Origin: Terebella lapidaria | Taxonomy: Eukaryota; Annelida; Polychaeta; Terebellida; Terebellidae | Length of the DNA: 64,000 nucleotides | Assembly: GCA_949152475.1 (NCBI GenBank) | Contig: OX424556.1 | Span: 55,076,451-55,140,450, forward strand | Reading direction: 5' to 3' | Shown: piece after piece, positions 11,554-20,159 of the stretch | Position numbering within the stretch: position 1 is the stretch's first letter | Layout: every line of letters starts with the position of its first letter | The notes under the pieces: generated by a model | The model's input: the letters and a program-made list of their open reading frames with translations, nothing else | Database searches by the model: none | Told to the model about the DNA's origin: nothing | Translations under genes and position numbers: made by a program

Positions 11554-12276
11554 ACCTCAGTCTTGTGTGTACCAGTGCGACGCGAGCGTTGGCTGTACTT
11601 TCCACTAGGCTTGCCGTTCGCAGACGCAGAGCGGTGTAGTAGCTGGAGCTCGGTGTTTGGGTTCAGGCTTCCCCATGCGAACTTGTGCTGTGCCTGGCGT
11701 TCACGGTACTGGTAGTCGTAATCTAATACGGAGTTCCAGTTGTACCTGGAGGCGAAGTCAAACACAGTGGACGTGTAGGCGAGGTAGTAGGGAACATCAT
11801 GTTGCTTGAGGGCGCCGTCTCTCAGCATTGCATACATGAGGCGGCAGTTCGCGGCTCCCCACTCCTGGATCGAGATGCCTGCATACGGATGGGCATCTTC
11901 TGTGCATACAACGAGCTGGTCATCGGACTCACTCGCTCGTGTTAGCACCAGGTCCTTTCTTCTGTTTTTCATCCGCAGACGTACCTCTTCGGTGATGTAC
12001 TTGGTGATGTGGTAAGCTTTTTTGGAGTCAGCTGTTATAGTGAGGGTTGTCAGGGGGTTCATAGCAGTGTTTTGTTCAACAAAATTGTCAGCAATGTCTG
12101 TCACCAGGCCAGGTGCCCCTGTCCCACTATCTTCAACATGATCTGCTAATAAGGCATCGAATGCCTTACCTGCACTCTGGAGCGCGTCTGTTTGATTCCC
12201 AATGTCCGCGATTGTTGTTGTTGGTGGGGCCATTGTGGTCAAGTCGTCCATTGTTTGGCGGTTCACGACTGTGTCC
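11385..12276 (-). pseudogene. gag of the YR retrotransposon, 3' part (CCCH zinc finger)
   Basis: Structural/nucleic-acid-binding protein of the element. The visible part runs from the LINE insertion point to the stop at 11385 (ending AHSFSRQ). Near the C-terminus, CKQWLAHGSCKFGRGCRYLH fits a CX8CX5CX3H zinc finger, an RNA-binding CCCH type rather than the retroviral CCHC knuckle. Upstream is a region of about 200 residues with KKAYHITKYITEEVRLRMKN and SIQEWGAANCRLMYAML, seemingly helical and unnamed. The open frame extends upstream into the LINE poly-A tail, giving an artificial MMFKKKNKKK start. The real N-terminus lies beyond the LINE, at 17731. Confidence 0.8.
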
Positions 12277-12288
12277 ACTGCCGGTGTT
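12277..12288. repeat. Target-site duplication of the LINE, 3' side
   Basis: ACTGCCGGTGTT, identical to 17470-17481; the last T is ambiguous with the poly-T. The reading frame of gag (Thr-Pro-Ala-Val on the minus strand) is present in both copies, showing that the LINE split a single coding region. Confidence 0.9.
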
Positions 12289-12309
12289 TTTTTTTTGTTT
12301 TTTTTTTTA
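12287..12309 (-). other. LINE poly-A tail
   Basis: Seen as T10-G-T12 on the plus strand. It lies exactly between the target duplication and the LINE 3' UTR, as expected for target-primed reverse transcription. Confidence 0.9.
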
Positions 12310-12440
12310 AACATCATTTATTTTCTGAGGATTTACAACGCCATAAAGCACAAACAGTAGTTCCTCAACATTCACACCAACAATACAGGACAATACAATC
12401 ATTCACACGTTCGCCAACTCGCATTACTGCATATGGGTAT

Positions 12441-13295
12441 CTAACATGTCATGCGCCTTGAAACTTTTATGAAATTCTGAACAAATTCAAATATTGTAAG
12501 ATTCGTATGGAGTGGAAGTCGATCGTCTCCGAATAGGAATAATCGCAATAAATTATTTTTATCTTCCAAAGTAAGGGCATAAATGTTTATGTCGGGCATG
12601 ATATCCGCGATAAAGGGGACAACGGCGCTGAGCAGGTCGTCTCGAGCGTGTAGGTACGTGGGGCATTCCAGAAAATAATGAGTCGAAGTTTCGCATCTAA
12701 ATCCGCAGGACGGACAGCTGGCATCAGTGATAAAATTGTATTTGCGACGATGTTGATTTAGAGCGCTTAGTCCCATCCGTAATCGAGCATGGTAAGTTTG
12801 GAAACGGCCAATGCCAAGTGAGTTTATTAATTGTGGTTCAGGAAATATCGTTGACCTTAAATGGCGTTTGAAGATGCTCAAAGTATCGCTCCTTTGGATC
12901 GTTACATTGAGGTCGTTCCACAATCGAATGGTGGAGGGGAAAAACGATTTTCTGTATGCCAAGGTCCGAGCGTGGGGTACACGGATATCGGAATTATTTC
13001 TCAAAGAATAATTATGAGCAACTGTATCGATAGAAAATGCGTTCACTAAGTAGTTGGGACTTATATTATATTTTAGCTTGTAAAGTTGACAAAGTTTATA
13101 ATAATCTCTCCTTTTAGAAAGTGTAGGCCAACCGAGTTCTTTCAGTAAACATGTATGACTTGTGCTTTTATAAGCGCCAGTACAAGCAATCGCCGCCTTC
13201 CTCTGGGTTTGCTCCAACATATGCGACACAAAAACAGGGCAGTTTTCAGAGAGGGTGCTGCTTGTGAAATGCGTCTGTTTATGTGAGATTCCCAA
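12441..13295 (-). pseudogene. LINE ORF2 C-terminal part (thumb and zinc knuckle)
   Basis: Continues the RT protein in a different frame. It begins to match the family near LEQTQRKAAIACTGAYKS, the short helix following the RT palm in CR1/L2 proteins. It runs through SFFPSTIRLWNDL and SIFKRHLRS, and ends with CPSCGFRCETSTHYFLECP, a cysteine-histidine knuckle (CX2C then HX4C) found at the C-terminus of many CR1/L2-group polymerases and thought to bind the RNA 3' end. The overlap with the upstream frame at 13142-13295, together with missing thumb sequence, suggests a deletion plus frameshift. The true domain boundary is near 13230, not the upstream start codon. Confidence 0.85.
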
Positions 13296-15961
13296 GAGAA
13301 GTTTTCGTTAAATACCATTCCCAAGTGGCAGTGTTCTTTAACTCTCCTAATATTCGACCCCTGGAAACGTAAATTCGGGAAATTTATTTTGTTGATTTTC
13401 CGAGAAATGACAAGTTGATCTGATTTGGCCGGGCTGAAATTTACAGCCCATTGGCAAGCCCATTGATTCAGAAGTTCCAAGTCATTGTTCATCACCATGG
13501 AATCAGAAATAGGGTCCGTTACGACTCTCATTAAAATGGTATCATCGGCGTATAGGTAAATATCGGAATCAATATCAAGTATAATATCGTTCACATAAAC
13601 TAAAAACAGTAGGGGTCCTAGTATCGACCCTTGTGGAACTCCTGCATTTATGGGTCGCCAGTCAGAATGAATTCCGTTTATTACAACCCGCTGAGAACGA
13701 CCATGGAGATAGTCCGATAGCCAATTTAATAACCGACCCGTAATTCCCATAGTTTTCAATTTATGAATTAGACCCGTGTGCCAAACACGATCAAAAGCCT
13801 TAGAGATGTCCATAAAGGCGATGTTTACGTCGCAACCATCTTCTAGTGCCAAGTAAATTTTATGTGTGAGCAAAAGCAACTGGTTCATAGCAGAATCCAT
13901 TGGTTTGAAGCCGCAATTCCTCCACGTTAAAATATTCGACATTTTTAAATATTCGTAAAGACGATTGTATACTATTCTTTCTTGTATTTTTCCTACTACC
14001 GACAGCAACGATATCGGTCTATAATTGGTGACTATCTTGCTATCCCCTTTTTTGTATACTGGAATAACATTAGCTGTTTTCCATTGCACCGGTACGATTC
14101 CTGACCTAAATGATAGGTTAAATAGTCTGCTTAAAGATTCACTAATTGACAAGTGTGTATACTTTAATAATACGGCGCTGATTCCATCAGGACCATTAGA
14201 TTTGTTGACGTCTAATTTCCTAATAATTGATGAAACTTCATCAGAGTTAGTTTGGATATTTCCTAACTTGCTCATAGTCTGAAAATGGAGTGGAGGGAGT
14301 GCCTTTGGAACTTCGCTTAGCGTTGACTGGGAAGCAAAGAAATCATTAAAGGCATTAGCCTTTTCACACGCGTTTACAAGTTGTTTCCCGTTTAAATTTA
14401 CTACCCCAATCCCGCGAGTGACTTTTTTGCCTAATAATTCTTTCATCAGTTTCCAATATGTTTTAGAATCTATGGTACTAGAAGTCATTTTATTTACTAG
14501 GGAATTGAAGTAATCATTCTTTGCCGTTTGTCTAATATGTTTTGCGTCCCGACGTTTTGGTCGGAAATATTCATAATGTAATGGATCGCGCGTACGCTGA
14601 TACCTTTTGTGTGCTCTATTTCTTGCTCTGTCGGCTATACGGCAAGCTTGCGTTAGGTAAGGTTTATCCCTTGGCCTGACTTTTATAATGCGGTTAGGAA
14701 TAAAGTAGTTCGCACAGTCTAAAATCACGTCGCAGAAGTCGGCAACATTTCCGTCCACATTTGGATAGGTAAATGGAAGACGGTTGAGATTATTAGTCAA
14801 ACTAGCGTTTAGACCCTCAACATTAGCATGTTTATAATCCCAAACTTTTCGCTGATATGTTTTCTCCTGTAAGTAATCAAAGGTAACACCACAGAATAAC
14901 ACACAATGATCTAAATTCGCAATAGGAGGGATAACCTGTATATTAGAAAGCAAACCCGGGGAATCGGTTAGAATAATGTCCAACAGACTCGTTCCTTGAG
15001 GCGTATATCGAGTAGGCTCAGAAACGACTTGATGCAGATTGAAAGCGTTTGCTATATGCACGAGCTTGTTGCCCATTTCACTATTGATATGATTTTCATT
15101 CCAACTTTCACATCTGTCATTAAAGTCACCCACAACAAGGAGGCAGGCAGGGTTCGAAACCAAAGCGGTTGCCAACGAAGCCTCTAACTTGTTAACGAAG
15201 TTGTCAACAATAAAGTTTTTGGGACCATAAGCTATAGGAGGTCTGTAGTAGGATGCCAGCAGTACTTTATTACCTCCGACAGATACCTCGATCCAGACGC
15301 TCTCCACATCGTGATGTTCCAGGTCTGTCCTCCTGGTAGATGCATAATCATCAGAGACGTAAATGGCAACACCTCCACCACGTCTGTTCCTGTCATTTCT
15401 AAACAACGTAAAATGAGGAATTTCAATGTCAACATCAGGTATTGTATTATCCAGCCAGGTCTCACTGATGCATAATATGTCAGTGTTTCTAGAGTGAATG
15501 AGCTGCGATTCAATTTCATCAAATTTTAGGAAGGAGTTAGTAATATGGTAAAATGTTCGTAAGCTTCTGGCATTTATGTGGCAAATATTAATTTCCGATT
15601 TACGAACAGGAGGTCCAGGATTTGGATGGACGTCCCCACAAAGTAATAGGAGTAGACAAACTAGCAATCGCATACTGAGGTCAGCTTTGTCCGCTGTAGT
15701 TCTTCCTTTATACAATTTGGATATTTTTGGGTTACGAACACAAAAATTTGCCACGTACCTATACGCGCTCGGTAAACGTCTAACGATATCATGGTGGCTT
15801 CCGCACAGAGATGGAACTCTGTGCCGCGTGGTCGACATGAGACGCCTTCGTACGCCGAATAACCCAATTACGCGGCATGTTAGGACTAGGATAGAGCAAA
15901 ACTTTTGGCGATACAAACATACAGACAAATACAAAGCAGATAACACAAAACACTTCCACAC
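13142..15961 (-). pseudogene. LINE ORF2: 2A-like leader, APE endonuclease, reverse transcriptase
   Basis: Nicks the target DNA and primes reverse transcription there. The frame spans 939 codons from a GTG, but plausible starts are ATG 15838 (codon 42) or ATG 15673 (codon 97). The second opens a hydrophobic leader (MRLLVCLLLLLCG) running into DVHPNPGP. The endonuclease follows: NICHINARSL (124-133), catalytic Glu in CISETW (E167), RRGGGVAIYV, VVGDFND (D279) and NLDHCVL (D351-H352). The RT has NYRPISLLSVVGKI, the catalytic AFMDISKAFD (D718), AGVPQGSILGPLLF and YLYADDT (D806-D807). The frame derails after HLGMVFNENFSWESHI; the rest is in another frame (12441-13295). All visible catalytic residues are intact. 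It belongs to the CR1/L2 group of Jockey-superfamily LINEs; the exact clade is uncertain. Confidence 0.9.
15611..15637 (-). other. 2A-like motif (GDVHPNPGP) after a hydrophobic leader
   Basis: Codons 109-117 of the long frame read GDVHPNPGP, preceded by a leucine-rich stretch. 2A sequences (core DxExNPGP) make ribosomes skip the last Gly-Pro bond. Such motifs are established in APE-type LINEs of invertebrates, where overlap with a signal peptide is also reported. Here His replaces the usual Glu of the core, so skipping activity may be reduced. Confidence 0.75.
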
Positions 15962-16640
15962 AACACAAAGTATGACACATAAAATACATTAAACGTTGCT
16001 CCCGAAGCTGCTTCTCTAGGACAGATCAGACCGTGTGCCCGGATATCGTTCGCGGTTATATCTATCATCATAGTCGAGTACAGTGTCCAGAAATATCACC
16101 TCGCTCGATGTCACCAACACTTCCTCTTTGAAAGCCTTGAATGACAAAGACACTCGTAGCAATGGAGCATATATTGTCAATAGTTCACACACTGGTGAAA
16201 AGATGAAAATATTTTCAGTAAAAGATAAGTAATGAGAAGTATGATGCATGATTTTGAGCGAGATCGATTACTATACCTTTAGCACCTGTACAACCGTACG
16301 CGTTACCCAGGCGAGATCCGACCACGCGGAATGATGCTGGAATAGTGTCATGTAGTGGCAAAACAGGATTGGCGTCAAAAATATTCCGTCTATACTACTA
16401 TCTTACTTCCTATATATCTATAATTGTAACAGTACAATATGTATGATAACTGCATGTATGTTGTTATTCCACATGTGAATATGAATAACACGTTTTCGCA
16501 GCCACAGGAGAAAATACAGCTACGTGAAAAGGAACAAGTTGGACGAAGTACAAGGAAAGTAGAAAGAATCCAGAAGGATTACACAGCATGAATTACATCA
16601 TACATTGACGAACTTATGCATGTTATATGTATCAGTTATA
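15962..16640 (-). other. LINE leader between monomers and ORF2
   Basis: About 680 nt without a convincing gene. The frames here are short and unrelated to known ORF1 proteins. It probably serves as 5' untranslated sequence of the LINE. I see no clear regulatory motif. Confidence 0.5.
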
Positions 16641-17469
16641 GATGTCTTCACACCACGAACCTTCAGCATCTGACAAAAGACAAGAACGGACGAATCCCGG
16701 CATGGCACATCATACGACATCATACACGATTCATACACAAGACTTTTGTTTCGGTTCCTCGTAGTGTAACAATAAGAGAAAACATGTATATAAACTGTTC
16801 AATTGTAGATACCAAACACACCACGAACTTTCGCAATTTGACAAAATACAAGAGCAACATGGTCCCGGCATAACAAAACATGTTACATCTTACAAAGATG
16901 CACAAGGCTCAATTTCAATTCCTGGTAGTGAAACAAGACAGAATATATGTATATAATTGTTCAGATACATGTAGATATCAATCACACTATAGAACTTAAA
17001 AATTTGCCCAAATGCAAGAGCAAATGAAGAATCCCGGCATAGCAAGTCAAATAACATCATTAAATATGCATATATGTCTAAATTTTGGTATCTCATATCG
17101 ATCGAAGCAAGTAAGAGAATACATGTATACAACTGTCCGATTGAAGATATCAAGCACACCACGGACATTAAAATTTGAAATAATTCAAGACCAGCAGACG
17201 AATCCCAGCAAAGCATATCATATGTCATCATACAAGAATTCACAAGGCCAAATTTCGGTTCCTTCGCAGTGAAAAAATAGGAGAAAACATGTTTGTAACT
17301 ATCCAATTATATCACACTTCGGACCTTCAAAATGTGACACATTTCGATAAAAGAACAAAAATGTTACAAGAAATGCAATATAATCCTTATATAACACAAT
17401 ATGATTTCATCACACAAGAATAAACTCACACACGGTTTCAAGTAGTAGAGCATTGAGAGACTTGTAGAG
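16641..17469 (-). repeat. Tandem 166-bp monomers in the LINE 5' region
   Basis: About five diverged copies. The landmark CACCACGAAC (or variants) recurs at 16651, 16819, 16985, 17157 and 17315, giving spacings of 168, 166, 172 and 158. Each copy also carries AATCCCGGCATARCA, ACATCATAC and AGAGAATACATGTATA variants. The outermost copy ends at the target duplication, so the array belongs to the inserted LINE. It may act as a monomer-type promoter, as in rodent L1. A more degenerate copy may precede it at about 16530-16640. Confidence 0.8.
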
Positions 17470-17481
17470 ACTGCCGGTGTT
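17470..17481. repeat. Target-site duplication of the LINE, 5' side
   Basis: ACTGCCGGTGTT, matching 12277-12288. On the minus strand the gag frame reads through it (Thr-Pro-Ala-Val) before running into LINE sequence and stopping. Confidence 0.9.
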
Positions 17482-17731
17482 GGTGCAGTCTCAAGCGTTA
17501 CCGCTTTCACAATCAATTTGGCCTGCCCAAGGGTGATGCCGATCGCCCGCAGCTCCGACACGGTTGCCAACTGCAAGGTTTCTTTAGTGTTCAGATCTTC
17601 CTTCGCCAGTGCACTAGTTGTTTTCTCTGTAGGCCAATGCTATTAGCCCACTCGTAAAAATCAAATTCGGCAACTTGAACATTGCCACCTTCATGTACTT
17701 CTGCAACAGTTTCAATGTTTTCGTCCGCCAT
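17470..17731 (-). pseudogene. gag of the YR retrotransposon, 5' part (SAM-like segment)
   Basis: Starts at ATG 17731 (MADENIETVAEV...), reads about 46 codons to a stop, and must shift frame near 17625 to continue as SALAKEDLNTKETLQLATVS then ELRAIGITLGQAKLIVKAV. The pattern FYEWANSIGL ... KEDL ... LRAIGITLGQAKLIVKAV resembles a SAM domain, with its short helices and closing G-I-x-x-G-x-x-x-x-I pattern. SAM domains form oligomers, which would fit a capsid-like role; this is inference. The part ends at the LINE insertion and resumes at 12276. Confidence 0.65.
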
Positions 17732-17998
17732 CTCGAAATACGTGAGTTCGGAAATGTTTTCAGGTTAGGTCAGTGGAATTGGGTCGGGGTCAAGCGGTAT
17801 AAACATAGCCAAACCATGCTGTCACGCTACCATTGTCGAGTCACTGTCACCAACACATTACTCGATTTCGCCTGTACAATACTAAACTCTTCGTTTACTT
17901 CGAGTTCACCGCGTCACTCCCGTTTGAACATGATGTGTACAAACGTTTTGTTTATACCACTTGACCTGACCTAGAAACATTTCCGAACTGGCTTATTA
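17732..17998 (-). other. 5' untranslated region of the YR element
   Basis: Sequence between the A1 repeat (interrupted by the DNA transposon) and the gag start. No gene is visible. It ends in TATTA, the left copy of the DNA-transposon target duplication. Confidence 0.6.
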
Positions 17999-18085
17999 CA
18001 CGGTGGCTAGGCGTTACGCGTTATTCAGGGAGTGCCGAGTAAAATCATGAGTAGCCTATTACGCGTTATTCGTGAGGAAATGGCA
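17999..18085. repeat. Left terminal inverted repeat
   Basis: Contains TTACGCGTTATTC twice. Pairs with 19196-19277. Confidence 0.85.
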
Positions 18086-19195
18086 GCCTCTGGTTGACCT
18101 TTAGTAGGGAAAACATACAATTGCGCTAATTATACCGTTTTGAAATGTCGGATTTGGATTTGCACGGAACATTACTTATATTCATGATTGTTGTTGAGAG
18201 TTTATATCAAAGAAATAAGCCAGTGTAGCGAGAACTTCGGCTCCACAATATCTGTCAATTTTGCTTCGACAGCCGCTCTCCTCGGTTTTGGGTTTGAAAA
18301 TGTTACGTATCGGCATTAATGTAGATAGAATGACAGGTCTATGATATTGAAAATATGGGCTTCACATGTGCCTGTCTTCAAAATGTTTCACAATGGTCGC
18401 AAGCGGCGCGAATCTAGGTTGAATGTATCGTTTGTTTATTTGCTATACTTTACGCGATTTGCCTGAGGGCATTTCGCGTATGTGCATGAGTAAATATTTT
18501 GTTGCGGTTGGAATATTTCTTGTATTAATGCAATATTTTTCTCCACTTTTACTGCTCAATCGATGGAATAAATTCAAGTTCAAAAGATAATGTTTTCACT
18601 TGGTGAGTTTCTGTGTAAAAGACACGAAAACTCATAATATGGCCAAATTCAGATTTACGATGATTGGTAGGAACATATGGAGGATAGTGATAAGTGAGAA
18701 GTATCGTCCGAACTTGGAACATGTGCAGCCTCAAATCATACTTTAAAAATCTTTATGTATGCGTTACCAGCTCTACCATCGCCGACAATGGTGACATGCT
18801 TCCTCATGCTGTAACGCGTGTGCAGATTTTCTCCCTCAGGCTGATACGCGTAAACAATAAAAAGCTTCTCAGTTCTTAAAATACTCTATTAAAACAACTG
18901 GATGCATGGTGTAACAATAAAGAAAGATTTCTCCGAGCATTCTATGATTTACCAACACGCACTTTGTTGGTTTCAATTGATAGCCGATGATATTTCCCAA
19001 ACGAGTCGCAAGGGTGCGGGTGTTGTCACGAACTGTGTGTCCATTTTCGTAAAATATAACGATGTATGCAAGTAATAATAGTAGCATACGTAATGTTTGT
19101 TCATTGGGATGTTCCGTGGAAACAAAATTTTAGGAAGAAAATGAACTTTTTCATTAATTTTACTCATTTGAAGTTGGGACCTGTGTCGTTTCCTG

Positions 19196-19277
19196 TGCCA
19201 TTTCCTCACGAATAACGCGTAATACTCACGATTTTACGCGGCACTCCCTGAATAACGCGTAACGCCTAGCCACCGTG
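19196..19277. repeat. Right terminal inverted repeat
   Basis: Reverse complement matches 17999-18085 except for two substitutions and one short indel. Ends CCACCGTG. Confidence 0.85.
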
Positions 19278-19278
19278 T

Positions 19279-19483
19279 ATTAGTTGTTCATGGAGTGACT
19301 GTTGCGCGCCGAATGAACGGTCAGAGAAGTTAGTGTACAACAACTTGGACAGGCTGAGTTTTAATGACCGTCACACCCTATGAACCCGACCATGAGATAC
19401 AAGTATGGGGTAAGATATGTGACATAACCTATGAAACATGATAAACCCTTGACAATGTTTTAAACATCATTAACAAGTTAATT
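19279..19483. repeat. Split direct repeat A1 (5' end of the YR element)
   Basis: 205-bp partner of 8576-8780, with only about two mismatches. Outermost copy; marks the 5' boundary of the minus-strand retrotransposon. Confidence 0.88.
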
Positions 19484-20159
19484 CACACTTACTTGATTTT
19501 CATATGTTTTTGAGCTGAAATAACGCTTATTTTGCCTTCGAAGTGAATGAAGCTGCAAAGTTTTCAACCTGGGAAAAGCCCACAGTTTCAGTACGGCAAG
19601 AAAAAGATCCATAAAATAGCCATGACAACGCACGCGCAGAAGCGCATATTACGTAAACAAAACAACGACGTCATGGCAACCAGCAGCCGGTCTCAAATGC
19701 CGGTCTCTAACACTTATTAGAGACCGGCTTTGGCTGCTCAAACATCGCCGCATCGTGGATCTGGATGCTGATGCCATGTTATAATAATGAATAGTGGCAT
19801 AAACATCATTCTGTATTATGCAGCATTCAGTGCAACTCTCATGCTCCGTGCTCTACTATAGCATTCCAACAACATCAACACAAACATTTTCGGCACAACA
19901 TGAAATGTCATTGACCAATACATGCAACTCTATCTACAATTGCTATGCAGAACATTAATCTCATTATTTATCTTGGACACAGCCAGGCCCATAAGCTTCA
20001 GATTGACATTAGTGGCGAGTGCATTATCGTATGAATGCACAATACAAATTAAATACATTATTGGTAACAAACACCTAGCTTTTCTTTGCTTTTTACTTCA
20101 GAAAATGACCTGCAGTTACACAATCCTAGCTAAATGTCTACCCACTATGTTTATCATTA
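19484..20159. other. Flank of the YR element, small hairpin, otherwise unrecognised
   Basis: Holds a perfect 12-bp hairpin (GCCGGTCTCTAA at 19699-19710 with TTAGAGACCGGC at 19717-19728, loop of 6). Nearby CGTCATGGCAACCAG and GGTCTCAAATG resemble the foldback at 8181-8330. From about 19790 I see no gene or repeat that I can place. Confidence 0.55.

Larger units (their letters stand above)
12288..17469 (-). mobile_element. CR1/L2-group LINE with 2A-like leader, inserted in gag
   Basis: The borders are fixed by the 11-12-bp target duplication. Minus-strand order: a tandem-monomer 5' region (about 17469-16640), roughly 700 nt of leader, one long endonuclease-RT frame, a 3' UTR of about 130 nt, and a poly-A tail (poly-T 12287-12309, interrupted by one G). 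The APE endonuclease motifs, the NICHINARSL start and the C-terminal CX2C...HX4C knuckle are typical of the CR1/L2 branch of the Jockey superfamily. I see no ORF1. A frameshift in the RT thumb region (about 13150-13290) makes this copy inactive, but the body is otherwise open, so it is young. Confidence 0.9.
17999..19277. mobile_element. Non-autonomous DNA transposon, CACGGTGG ends, TATTA duplication
   Basis: Inverted ends of about 82-87 bp: CACGGTGGCTAGGCGTTACG on the left and its complement on the right, identical for the first 39 bases, with a 5-base indel further in. TATTA flanks both sides (17994-17998 and 19278-19282). The A2 repeat at 8576 shows ATTAGTTGTTC without the element, supporting insertion. 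A 5-bp duplication with CACnGTG-type ends is what Transib and RAG-like transposons show, so that superfamily is my best guess. The interior (about 1.1 kb) has only short frames and no visible transposase. Confidence 0.75.
8372..19483 (-). mobile_element. YR (DIRS-order, PAT/Ngaro-type) retrotransposon with split direct repeats
   Basis: On the minus strand the order is A1 (19483-19279), gag, RT, RNase H, tyrosine recombinase, B1 (8929-8787), A2 (8780-8576), B2 (8514-8372). This split-direct-repeat layout is the hallmark of PAT/Ngaro-type YR retroelements, which insert through a circular intermediate and leave no target duplication; I see none here. No methyltransferase separates RNase H and YR, unlike DIRS1. 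Removing the nested LINE (about 5.2 kb) and DNA transposon (about 1.3 kb) leaves roughly 4.6 kb, slightly short for the group. Frameshifts, stops and a lost active-site block make it non-autonomous. The A1/A2 repeats differ at only about two positions, so the insertion is fairly young. Confidence 0.88.

Noticed and set aside
15576-15992. 138-codon plus-strand frame
   Set aside because: Antisense of the LINE leader and 2A region.
16616-17306. Frames of 85-138 codons on both strands in the LINE 5' region, considered as ORF1
   Set aside because: They lie in the tandem monomers, are repetitive and lack coiled-coil, RRM or zinc-knuckle features.
8949-19483. Interpretation as an LTR retrotransposon or retrovirus
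   Set aside because: There are no long terminal repeats, protease or DDE integrase; a tyrosine recombinase and split direct repeats are present instead.
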